A stretch of DNA of 64,000 nucleotides, from positions 1 to 64,000 of the forward strand of contig CACIZC010000002.1 of NCBI GenBank assembly GCA_902591045.1, given 5' to 3'. Under the pieces are notes generated by a model. It was not told the origin of the DNA. It made no database searches and saw only the letters and a list, made by a program, of their open reading frames with translations. The position numbers and the translations under genes are program-made. The DNA is from an uncultured Pelagibacteraceae bacterium. GTDB taxonomy: Bacteria; Pseudomonadota; Alphaproteobacteria; Pelagibacterales; Pelagibacteraceae. Below are positions 19,122-26,458 of this stretch, piece after piece; positions within the stretch are counted from its first letter, which is position 1; each line of letters begins with the position of its first letter.

Positions 19122-19150
19122 GTTATATTGATAATGATTATCATTTTCAA
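19122..19150 (-). promoter_or_regulatory. fbpA promoter
   Basis: On the minus strand TTGAAA (19145-19150), a 17-bp spacer and TATAAC (19122-19127), giving a leader of roughly 30 nt. The spacer is filled by the Fur box. Confidence 0.6.
19130..19148. promoter_or_regulatory. Fur box
   Basis: GATAATGATTATCATTTTC differs at two positions from the classical 19-bp Fur consensus GATAATGATAATCATTATC. It lies between the -35 and -10 of fbpA, the expected place for iron-dependent repression. Confidence 0.85.
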
Positions 19151-19188
19151 GCAGTTAATAATGCTTCTCAATTGCAATAATGACGCAG

Positions 19189-20109
19189 CTAGGATTTTAG
19201 AAGGAAAATAGCGAAGTATTTGCGATTATCAAGCCAATAGTCTTCTACTTTCCATTTAGCTACACGAGATAAGCGAATAAAGGATTTAATAGTAAACTTA
19301 TTTGAAACCTCTACCTGGATATCTTCATTCTTTTTTAAAAAAAACTTTTTTTTATCTAGAAAAAATGACTGATTTATTTTGCTAACTAAAAAACCTTCAA
19401 TGCATTTTAAGCGATTATTGAATTTTCCTTTATAATAAAAATTTTTAATATTTAAACCTGTATTAAAAGTTCTGTTAATTATATTAATTAAATTTAGACT
19501 AAATTTGGCAGTGTACCCTTTTTTGTCATTGTATGCCTTTTCTAAAATTTTTTTATTTTTTATTAAATCAACGCCCACAAATAAATAGTTATTTTTTCCA
19601 ATACTTTTTCTGATATTTTTTAAAAAGTTTACCTCTTGATTATTATGAAAGTTTCCAATAGAGGAACCTAAAAAAAAACAAATTTTTGTGGTTCTTTTAA
19701 ATTTTGGTATTTTGAATGGTTTTGAATAATCTATTTTTATAGGTTTTATTTTAAGCTTTGGATATTGTTTTTTTAATTTTAATACAGATGATTTTACAAA
19801 ATCTAAAGAAATATCAAGTGGTATATAAAATTTAACACGTTTATTAAGTAAAATTTTTATTTTATCAGCGGCGCCACTACCTAATTCAATAAATGACAGG
19901 GTGCCTGTGAACATTGATGGTATTTTTTTAGATAATTTTTTTAATATTTCTTTTTCTTTTTTTGTAAGATAATACTCTTTCTGTTGTGTAATTTTTTCAA
20001 AATATTTACTTCCTAATAAATCGTAATGAAATTTAGAAGGAATCGTTTTATTATTTTTTGATAAACCTGATTTTAATTCATTTAAAAATATTTTTTTATC
20101 TTTTTTCAT
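19189..20109 (-). CDS. EgtD-like N-methyltransferase (histidine-betaine family)
   Basis: 306 aa. SAM fold of the EgtD family, which trimethylates histidine to hercynine: EYYLTKKE (45-52), FIELGSGAADK (73-83), LGSSIGNF (147-154) and the substrate-pocket EVSNKF (267-272). The segment I recall as FNxN in EgtD reads KFSLN at 202-206, so its first Asn is Ser and the substrate may not be histidine (from memory; needs alignment). No egtB is present in the window. The ATG overlaps the preceding 75-aa gene (TAATG), ending a four-gene unit with an HD oxygenase and a GBBH-like dioxygenase. Family sure; substrate unknown. Confidence 0.8.
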   Translation of the reverse strand: MKKDKKIFLNELKSGLSKNNKTIPSKFHYDLLGSKYFEKITQQKEYYLTKKEKEILKKLSKKIPSMFTGTLSFIELGSGAADKIKILLNKRVKFYIPLDISLDFVKSSVLKLKKQYPKLKIKPIKIDYSKPFKIPKFKRTTKICFFLGSSIGNFHNNQEVNFLKNIRKSIGKNNYLFVGVDLIKNKKILEKAYNDKKGYTAKFSLNLINIINRTFNTGLNIKNFYYKGKFNNRLKCIEGFLVSKINQSFFLDKKKFFLKKNEDIQVEVSNKFTIKSFIRLSRVAKWKVEDYWLDNRKYFAIFLLKS

Positions 20110-20336
20110 TAAGTTGGGTTATTTTTTAAGTATTCGATATAATCAATAACTTCTTGTAACTTTTCATCTTCTATATCTTTATAACTTTTTTTAAATTTTG
20201 ATCTTATACATATAGCCACATGTGCATAAGAATTTCTTCCTTTAGGATGATTTGGATGATCTGGAAGTTTTCCTTTTAAATAATCACCAGTATCCTGGAT
20301 AAGTTTCCAGAGTTTTGCTGAATTTTTCTTGTTCAT
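20109..20336 (-). CDS. Unknown 75-aa protein in the GBBH/HD/EgtD unit
   Basis: I do not recognise this family. It is soluble and basic with no signal peptide. The N-terminal helix is KLWKLIQDTGDYLKG, the middle is LPDHPNHPKGRNSYAHVA with three histidines, and the C-terminal helix is SYKDIEDEKLQEVIDYIEYL. The His-rich middle could bind metal or act as a linker (speculation). It begins 15 bp after the HD gene and its stop overlaps the EgtD-like start, so expression is coupled and the ORF is almost certainly real. Confidence 0.7.
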   Translation of the reverse strand: MNKKNSAKLWKLIQDTGDYLKGKLPDHPNHPKGRNSYAHVAICIRSKFKKSYKDIEDEKLQEVIDYIEYLKNNPT

Positions 20337-20351
20337 TTATAATTGTATAAT

Positions 20352-20906
20352 TTAATTAGAATAGGGAGTTCTGTTAAATATTTTTCTAACGTAAGGTTCA
20401 AAATCTTTAAGAGTTAAAGATTTAAAATTTGGATCAAAAGATTTTTGGTCCCATTTTTCACAAAAGTTTAAAGTATCCATATAATATTTGTGTCCTTTAA
20501 ATTTCTCTCTTTCATTTTTGTTACCGCCTAAATGGTGGGCATAATAGTACATTTGAAATATACCGTGTTTCTCGATTATCCAATGTGTTTTTTCGCTAAC
20601 ATATGGTTTTAGAACTGCTGCAGCGTATTCAGCATGATTTAAAGGAGCCAGTTCATCGCCAATATCATGAAGTAAAGCAGCTACGATCATTTCATCTTCT
20701 GCCTTATCATTAATTGCTCTTGTAGCAGTTTGTAAAGAGTGTTGTAGTCTAGAAATTTGATAGCCTTCTAAAGTAGCATTTAAAGTGTTCATAAAATTTA
20801 AAACTCTATCAGCAGTACTTTTAATAAACTTTTTTTCACGACGATCTAAAAGAAGATAATCTTCTTTTGTACCCTTTTTCATTTCTTTAAAGCTAACTTT
20901 ATCCAT
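20352..20906 (-). CDS. HD-domain oxygenase, PhnZ/TmpB-like
   Basis: 184 aa, the length of PhnZ. Likely di-iron ligands are H56 (LQHSLQ), H80-D81 (LLHDIGD), H91 (NHAEYAA), H114 (EKHGIFQ) and D153 (KWDQKSFDP), in the spacing of the mixed-valent di-iron HD oxygenases. PhnZ cleaves the C-P bond of a hydroxylated aminoethylphosphonate; TmpB does so for the trimethylammonium analogue. The upstream gene, whose stop overlaps this ATG, encodes the matching hydroxylase type. Such proteins are often annotated only as HD domain or phosphohydrolase. Substrate unproven. Confidence 0.8.
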   Translation of the reverse strand: MDKVSFKEMKKGTKEDYLLLDRREKKFIKSTADRVLNFMNTLNATLEGYQISRLQHSLQTATRAINDKAEDEMIVAALLHDIGDELAPLNHAEYAAAVLKPYVSEKTHWIIEKHGIFQMYYYAHHLGGNKNEREKFKGHKYYMDTLNFCEKWDQKSFDPNFKSLTLKDFEPYVRKIFNRTPYSN

Positions 20907-22006
20907 TAAATATTGTATTTTTTTTTTAAATATTTCATTTTACTTTCTGCAGAATCGTGATCAATATAACATCCTTGCAAATGTCTTTCTCCGACATTCA
21001 TGTTATAAGCGGTTCTTCCATGAAGAGTCCTATAATTATCCATTATCATTAGATCTCCTGGCTCCAGTTTAAATTGAATCATAAATTTTTTTGAATTACA
21101 TAGTTTTATAAAAAATGATCTGGCTTTATAAAATTGATTTAATTGATCCTTTTTGAGTACTGGTACATAATCAAGTCTTGGGCTTAATCTAACTCTTTTT
21201 AGCGAACCATTTTTATTTAGTTCAATATTTTCTCCCCAATTTTCAAGTATTGTATCTTTATTAACATACGTAAATCTGACTTTTACACTAGTAAGTAATT
21301 TAAAAAAGATTTTGTGTTTTTTTCTTAAATACTCAGCTACTGCAAATCCGTCTGTAAGCGTTGAGTGGCCACCTTTTGTATCGTTTTTAATGCAATGCAA
21401 AATTTGAATTCCTGGTATTGGTTTTCTATAAGGATTGTCAGTATGAGCAGCCAACGCATGAGGTGTATAGGCTAAATCATTTGCTTTTCTTACGGAACGA
21501 ACATTAAACAAAGTTCCAAAATTTGTTGGTCTAATAACGCCTATAGAATTAGCAAAATTTACAATAAAATTTTTTTTAGCCGGAGTATTTTTTAATATTG
21601 AAAAACCATATTTATAAAATTTTTCTAAAAAAAAGTAGCCTTCCTTATTATTAAACATGTTTGCCTTAAATCTTAAGATAAGCTTATTTTTTATCTTTGA
21701 ATTCCATAAAGAAATTTTTTTATCAAGTAAATTTTTATTTATTTCTTCTAGCAGATCATCTATGTGGTATTCAGACTCAATACCGTCTGTAAATTCTACG
21801 TTAAGTTTTTTCCTTTTAATTAAAGCTCTTTTTATTTTTAGTTTATGATTTAAATCTGAGGGATCGTACAATCTTTGCCCAGTGTTTTGGTCTAATAACT
21901 CTTGATTGTTAACCCTTTCTCGTAACCAAAGAGGGTGTAATTCTATATTCTTTTTATACAAAGAAACAAAAATCTTCTTTTTATTCTTTGCGACTCCTAT
22001 TTTCAT
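20906..22006 (-). CDS. 2-oxoglutarate/Fe(II) dioxygenase, GBBH/TmpA-like
   Basis: 366 aa. The N-terminal domain (1-95) is of the gamma-butyrobetaine hydroxylase type (LHPLWLRER ... TGQRLYDPSDL) but lacks the Cys cluster that binds zinc in animal GBBH. The TauD-type catalytic domain has H188-x-D190 (AAHTDNPYR), distal H329 (TLHGRTAY) and R341 for 2-oxoglutarate. Known relatives hydroxylate trimethylammonium substrates: gamma-butyrobetaine (carnitine synthesis) or trimethylaminoethylphosphonate (TmpA). Coupling to a PhnZ/TmpB-like gene favours the TmpA role. A TATAAT at 22024-22029 (minus) could be its -10, with a very short leader. Confidence 0.85.
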   Translation of the reverse strand: MKIGVAKNKKKIFVSLYKKNIELHPLWLRERVNNQELLDQNTGQRLYDPSDLNHKLKIKRALIKRKKLNVEFTDGIESEYHIDDLLEEINKNLLDKKISLWNSKIKNKLILRFKANMFNNKEGYFFLEKFYKYGFSILKNTPAKKNFIVNFANSIGVIRPTNFGTLFNVRSVRKANDLAYTPHALAAHTDNPYRKPIPGIQILHCIKNDTKGGHSTLTDGFAVAEYLRKKHKIFFKLLTSVKVRFTYVNKDTILENWGENIELNKNGSLKRVRLSPRLDYVPVLKKDQLNQFYKARSFFIKLCNSKKFMIQFKLEPGDLMIMDNYRTLHGRTAYNMNVGERHLQGCYIDHDSAESKMKYLKKKYNI

Positions 22007-22084
22007 AAAAGAACCATATATTAATTATAAGATTTTGAAAATATTAAGAATTTAATTGTATTTTCTCATCAAATCTGTCTTTTC

Positions 22085-23374
22085 TCATTTCTTATCAGTA
22101 GCAGACAAATTTGCTCCGGTGGTTGGATCAAGTTCGATTCCTAATGGAGTAATATTCCTTGGTAAAGGTGTAAATGTTGAATCAGGATTTTCTTCTGTAG
22201 GTCTTACAGACATTCTGTAAAATCCAAATACGCTAATAATAATATGTAAAATAATTAAAAAAACAAAAAACCCACTTGGGCCAAAACTATCCATAAAAAT
22301 AACACAAGCTAGAGGACCTCCCATTGCTCCTAAACTTAAAACCAATTGGAGTCCCGCACCCGCAGAAACAAATTTTTCTTTGGGGATATAATCGTTTGTA
22401 TGTGCAATATTAATTGCGTAGATAGGAAGTGAAAATCCAGCAAAAATCGTTGTAAAAATAAAAAATATAAATTTATTTGTTTCCCAGTCTACAGCAAAAT
22501 TCATTAGTTCTGCCGATGATCCAACTGTAACAATTGATAAAAAAGCAAAAAGTGCTGCAACTAAAGAACTATAAATCATAACTTTTCTACGATCCATTTT
22601 GTCGGAAATATAACCTAAAGGCCACTGAAACAAAGCTCCAGCAATAGTAATTAAGAATATTAATAAAGAGATTTCAAAAATAGTAAAACCCATTATTACC
22701 CCATAAACAGCTGTTAATGTAAATAGTGCAGAATGAATTAAGCCATTACAAAAAGAAGTAACAACACCCATAGGTGAAATTTTATATAATTCTTTTGTTT
22801 TCATAGGACTTATTTTTTTAAATCTAGGAGCTTTACGTTTTGTAAGAAGAATTGGCATTAATGCGATTGATAATAAAAGTGATATTAAAACAAAGGGTTC
22901 AAATTTTATTGGACTGCTGAAATTTAATAAAAGAGCACCTAATGCTATAGAGCCAAAAGTTACAAACATATAGACAGATAATAATTTACCTCGCGATCTA
23001 TTATTGGCTCTATCATTTAACCAACTTTCAGTGACTATAAAAATACTTACCATACTCATTCCTGTCAAAAATCTTGCAATACTCCAAACAATAGGGTTGA
23101 CAAATATTGCATGAACTAAAATGCTTAAAGATGCCATTGACGCAAAAGCAGCAAAGACTCTGACGTGACCTACTCGTGAAACCAAGTTTGGAACAACATT
23201 GGCCCCAACAAAAAATCCTATAAAGTATGCTGACATTAAAATGCCAGTAGATATTAAACTGAAATCTTCAATTGCTGAACGAACTCCAAGTAAATTTCCT
23301 TGCAATCCAAATGCAATCATAATGATTCCATAACCGGTAAAAAGGGCCCAAGAATTTTTTAATAATTTGTTCAT
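22085..23374 (-). CDS. MFS transporter, YcaD-like
   Basis: 429-aa inner-membrane protein with about 12 hydrophobic segments. The loop 2-3 motif reads NVVPNLVSRVGHVRVFA, the central cytoplasmic loop is basic (LLTKRKAPRFKKISPMK), and the second-half motif is GYISDKMDRRKVMI. The TESWLND stretch after the fourth helix recalls YcaD/Fsr-like carriers. Substrate unknown. It lies 78 bp upstream of the dioxygenase gene on the same strand, so it may move a substrate or product of that unit, but a promoter-like TATAAT in the gap leaves them separable. Confidence 0.82.
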   Translation of the reverse strand: MNKLLKNSWALFTGYGIIMIAFGLQGNLLGVRSAIEDFSLISTGILMSAYFIGFFVGANVVPNLVSRVGHVRVFAAFASMASLSILVHAIFVNPIVWSIARFLTGMSMVSIFIVTESWLNDRANNRSRGKLLSVYMFVTFGSIALGALLLNFSSPIKFEPFVLISLLLSIALMPILLTKRKAPRFKKISPMKTKELYKISPMGVVTSFCNGLIHSALFTLTAVYGVIMGFTIFEISLLIFLITIAGALFQWPLGYISDKMDRRKVMIYSSLVAALFAFLSIVTVGSSAELMNFAVDWETNKFIFFIFTTIFAGFSLPIYAINIAHTNDYIPKEKFVSAGAGLQLVLSLGAMGGPLACVIFMDSFGPSGFFVFLIILHIIISVFGFYRMSVRPTEENPDSTFTPLPRNITPLGIELDPTTGANLSATDKK

Positions 23375-23431
23375 GAATGAGGAGTAGTTATTCCTTCATA
23401 TGAAGAATTGCAATGAATTATTTTAATAAAA

Positions 23432-24289
23432 TTATGTTTTTTTTAATTTCAAAATGGCATGAATGGCAATTGTGATAATGATTACAGTTCCTCCAATAAT
23501 TGTTTCGATGTTAGGCTCTTCTTTTATGATCAACCAAACCCAAAAAGGTCCTAAAATAGTTTCAAGCAAAAAGAAAAGATTAACTTCAGCTGCTGTAATA
23601 TATCTTGGTGCCAAAGTTACACATACAAACGGAAGTGCAATACACACAGTACACATTAAAGGGATAATAATCAGATCATTGTTTTCTAATTTTATTTGAT
23701 CAGCAAAAAAAATTGCAAATAATGCGACCACCAATTTTCCAATCATGGCAGAAGGAACTAGATTGATTTTTTTAGCCAATCTTATAACCACAGCATTAAC
23801 AGCTAAACCAGTTGCAACAATTAAACCTAAAAAATTTCCTAAAAAATCTCCAGTATCTATTGCGCCATGAAATATGTAGATTACAGCTAAAGTAGTAATA
23901 ATAATAGCAACCCATGTTTTCTGATCAGGATTTTCTTTCAAAAAAATAAGGCTAATAATTGCTGAGAGCATTGGAGCTAAAGCAATCATAATTAATGTAT
24001 TTGCAACATTTGTATTTTCAATTGAAATAACAAATAAAATGCTAATTATAGAAAATGAAAGGATATAAACTAAACCATGCCATCCATTATTTAAAATTTG
24101 TTTTAATAAACTGGATCTATAAAAAAATAATAGACCAATTAAAATAGTTAAAAATGGAATGAATCCTCTATAAAAAATTAAATTCCATGAATCGATATTT
24201 GCGAGACGTATTAGAAGAGAGTCTGGCGTTATAAATAGAGTCCCTCCAAATGCAAGAAGCATTCCTTTTTTTTGATTGTTATATGACAT
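23432..24289 (-). CDS. EamA/DMT-family transporter
   Basis: 285 aa with about ten hydrophobic helices in two EamA repeats (roughly 6-135 and 150-283). The repeat-end signatures are ALAPMLSAIISLIFLKENPDQ in the first half and FLLETILGPFWVWLIIKEEPN in the second, typical of drug/metabolite exporters. Substrate unknown. It is 57 bp upstream of the MFS gene on the same strand; that gap includes the 12-bp palindrome CTTCATATGAAG at 23394-23405. It diverges from argE. Confidence 0.85.
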   Translation of the reverse strand: MSYNNQKKGMLLAFGGTLFITPDSLLIRLANIDSWNLIFYRGFIPFLTILIGLLFFYRSSLLKQILNNGWHGLVYILSFSIISILFVISIENTNVANTLIMIALAPMLSAIISLIFLKENPDQKTWVAIIITTLAVIYIFHGAIDTGDFLGNFLGLIVATGLAVNAVVIRLAKKINLVPSAMIGKLVVALFAIFFADQIKLENNDLIIIPLMCTVCIALPFVCVTLAPRYITAAEVNLFFLLETILGPFWVWLIIKEEPNIETIIGGTVIIITIAIHAILKLKKT

Positions 24290-24330
24290 AATTTTTCACA
24301 ATAGATTTTAAATAATACTATATATAATAA

Positions 24331-24374
24331 ATGATGAAGGAAAAGATATAATGATGTATGCTTTGTTTGTTTAA
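24331..24374 (+). promoter_or_regulatory. Tandem mini-ORFs immediately upstream of argE
   Basis: ATGATGAAGGAAAAGATATAA (MMKEKI) ends in a TAATG overlap with a second mini-ORF encoding MMYALFV (24351-24374). Its TAA directly abuts the argE ATG in the same frame. AAGGAAAAG five bases before the second ATG could be its ribosome-binding site. This suggests translational coupling, or that ribosomes reinitiate at argE. Confidence 0.4.
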
Positions 24375-25565
24375 ATGACCGCGCAAAAAAATATAATTGA
24401 TCAGGTATTTCCTGAAACTTTAAAAATTTTATCTGATTTAATAAAGTTTCCTACTATTTCAGGTTCTCCAAATCTCAAATTAATTGAATATTGCGAAAAA
24501 AGATTAAGAAAACTTGGAGTCACTTCTTTCAAAACTGTTAACAAGTCTACACAACAAGCCAATTTATTTACCACTATAAGTGGGAGAAAAAAATCAAATA
24601 GTGCTGGTATAATATTATCTGGTCACACAGATGTTGTTCCAGCTTCACCAAAAGAATGGTCCTCCAATCCTTATGTGGCAATAGAAAAAAATAATAAAAT
24701 TTATGGACGAGGATCTTGTGACATGAAAGGATTTATCGCTTGCACTTTAGCAATGGCACCATTATTTGCTTCTGAAAATTTAAAAAAACCAATTCATTTA
24801 TCATATACTTACGATGAAGAAACCGTATGTTTGGGTGCTCCCGTGATGTTGGATGATTTAAAAAAAAGAAAAATTAATTTCTCAGCTTGTATAATTGGTG
24901 AACCTACAAGCATGAGAGCTATTACAGCACACAAAGGTTATAATGAGTATATTACAGAATTTACTGGCTTATCAGGACATGCTTCGGATCCCGAACATGG
25001 GGTAAGCGCTGTCGAATATGCAATTCGATACAGTAATAAACTGATGGAATTAAGGAATGAATTAAAAAGAAAAAAACATAAAAAGAATATTTTTTCTCCT
25101 CCTTATTCAACATTACAAATAGGAAAAATTAATGGGGGAATAGGTACTAATGTTATAGCTGACAAATGTACGCTTGATTGGGAGTCTAGACCAATTACCC
25201 AAGAAGATGGGGAATTTATTAATAAGAATATTGATGATTATGCTGAAAAAACTTTACTGCCTGAAATGAAAAAAGTTTATCCAAAAGCAAATATTAAAAA
25301 AATAACTATTGGAGAAGTAGTAGGTTTTGATGAAAAAGAAGGTTCAGAGGCTGTTAATCTGGTTTGTAATTTAACAGGTGACAATTCAAAAGATGTGGTA
25401 TCTTTTGGAACAGAAGCGGGATTGTTCCAAGAATTTGGTGTTAGTACTGTAGTTTGTGGTCCAGGATCAATTGAACAAGCACACACTGTTGATGAATATA
25501 TAACTTTTGATCAATTAAAACTTTGTTTAAAAATGCTTATAGATCTGAAAAGCAGAATAATTTAA
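24375..25565 (+). CDS. argE: Acetylornithine deacetylase-type M20 peptidase (ArgE)
   Basis: 396-aa cytoplasmic zinc amidohydrolase. M20 motifs: LSGHTDVVPA (metal His and Asp, about 81-83), YGRGSCDMKGFIA (bridging Asp), TYDEETVCLGA (catalytic Glu/Glu), IGEPTSM, the dimerisation domain with GLSGHASDPEHGVSA, and the C-terminal CGPGSIEQAHTVDEYI (metal His). The classic product is ornithine. In this neighbourhood it could act on a related acetyl-diamino acid such as N-acetyl-diaminobutyrate from ectoine (inference). Its 3' end overlaps potC by 4 bp, convergently. A TATAAT at 24323-24328 is the only promoter-like element I see. Confidence 0.88.
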   Translation: MTAQKNIIDQVFPETLKILSDLIKFPTISGSPNLKLIEYCEKRLRKLGVTSFKTVNKSTQQANLFTTISGRKKSNSAGIILSGHTDVVPASPKEWSSNPYVAIEKNNKIYGRGSCDMKGFIACTLAMAPLFASENLKKPIHLSYTYDEETVCLGAPVMLDDLKKRKINFSACIIGEPTSMRAITAHKGYNEYITEFTGLSGHASDPEHGVSAVEYAIRYSNKLMELRNELKRKKHKKNIFSPPYSTLQIGKINGGIGTNVIADKCTLDWESRPITQEDGEFINKNIDDYAEKTLLPEMKKVYPKANIKKITIGEVVGFDEKEGSEAVNLVCNLTGDNSKDVVSFGTEAGLFQEFGVSTVVCGPGSIEQAHTVDEYITFDQLKLCLKMLIDLKSRII

Positions 25566-26452
25566 TTACGTAACTTTATACCACGTAGTCGTTCAGATCT
25601 TCTTCTTAGTAACTCAACTGTGGTTAATAAAGTAATTGATAAGGCTACAAGACATGTGGCCATACAAAGTATGACTGGACTTATTTCTTGTCGTATACCG
25701 GCCCACATTTGTCGTGGAATAGTTATCTGGTCAACACTTCCTAGGAAAAGGACTACGACCACTTCATCAAATGAAGTAATAAATGCAAACAAGGCTCCCG
25801 AGATTACCCCAGGAAGAATAAGTGGCATTATTACCTTAAAAAAAGTTTTCAACTGATTAGCGCCTAAACTTGCTGATGCACGAGTGAGGTTAGTATCAAA
25901 TCCAGTAAGAGTTGCTGTAACGGTTATAACAACAAACGGTGTTCCTAATGCTGTATGAGCTAGTATAAGTCCAGTGTAAGTACCTACAAGTCCAAATTTA
26001 GCATAAAAAAAGAAAATTCCTGCTGCAGTTATAATTAAAGGAACAATCATTGGTGAAATTAAGACAGCCATAATCAAACCCTTGAAAGGCATATTTGGTC
26101 TACTTAAGCCCAGAGCTGCCATAGTACCTAAGGTTGTTGCTAAAAAAGTTGCTGATAAACCAATAATGAAACTGTTTACCGTACCTAACATCCATTTGTT
26201 TGTGCATACAGTTGTGATAATATCGTCTTCTCTGCATATACCTAACATCTGTCTGTACCATCGAAGAGAAAATGCTTCTGGCTCCAGTCTTAGCATTTCT
26301 GGAGTAAAACCAAAGAAGGGTGATTGATTAAAAGACAAAGGAATAATAATAAAGATCGGAGCAATTAAAAAAAAGAATACTAGTCCACAATAAAATAAGA
26401 AACCATAATAACCAATTCTTTGTCCCGTTGTTGTATATGTTGGTAAAGCCAT
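25562..26452 (-). CDS. potC: ABC transporter permease, PotC-like
   Basis: 296-aa inner-membrane permease of the spermidine/putrescine/opine family. About six helices; the ATPase-contact loop is TRASASLGANQLKTFFKVIMPLILPGVISG (about 200-228). The segment GICREDDIITTVCTNKWMLGTVNSF between helices 1 and 2 is a periplasmic insert with cysteines. Last gene of potA-potD-potB-potC, 6 bp after potB. The substrate is probably not simply a polyamine, given the creatinase/ectoine-type genes upstream (inference). Confidence 0.85.
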   Translation of the reverse strand: MALPTYTTTGQRIGYYGFLFYCGLVFFFLIAPIFIIIPLSFNQSPFFGFTPEMLRLEPEAFSLRWYRQMLGICREDDIITTVCTNKWMLGTVNSFIIGLSATFLATTLGTMAALGLSRPNMPFKGLIMAVLISPMIVPLIITAAGIFFFYAKFGLVGTYTGLILAHTALGTPFVVITVTATLTGFDTNLTRASASLGANQLKTFFKVIMPLILPGVISGALFAFITSFDEVVVVLFLGSVDQITIPRQMWAGIRQEISPVILCMATCLVALSITLLTTVELLRRRSERLRGIKLRN

Positions 26453-26458
26453 GGTAAT

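Noticed and set aside
20352-20906. HD protein as a generic nucleotide phosphohydrolase
   Set aside because: The extra His positions (NHAEYAA, EKHGIFQ) and the adjacent 2-oxoglutarate dioxygenase favour the PhnZ/TmpB oxygenase class.
23394-23405. 12-bp palindrome CTTCATATGAAG between the MFS and EamA genes
   Set aside because: Short AT-rich palindromes are expected by chance; no promoter alignment or second copy seen, so not listed separately.
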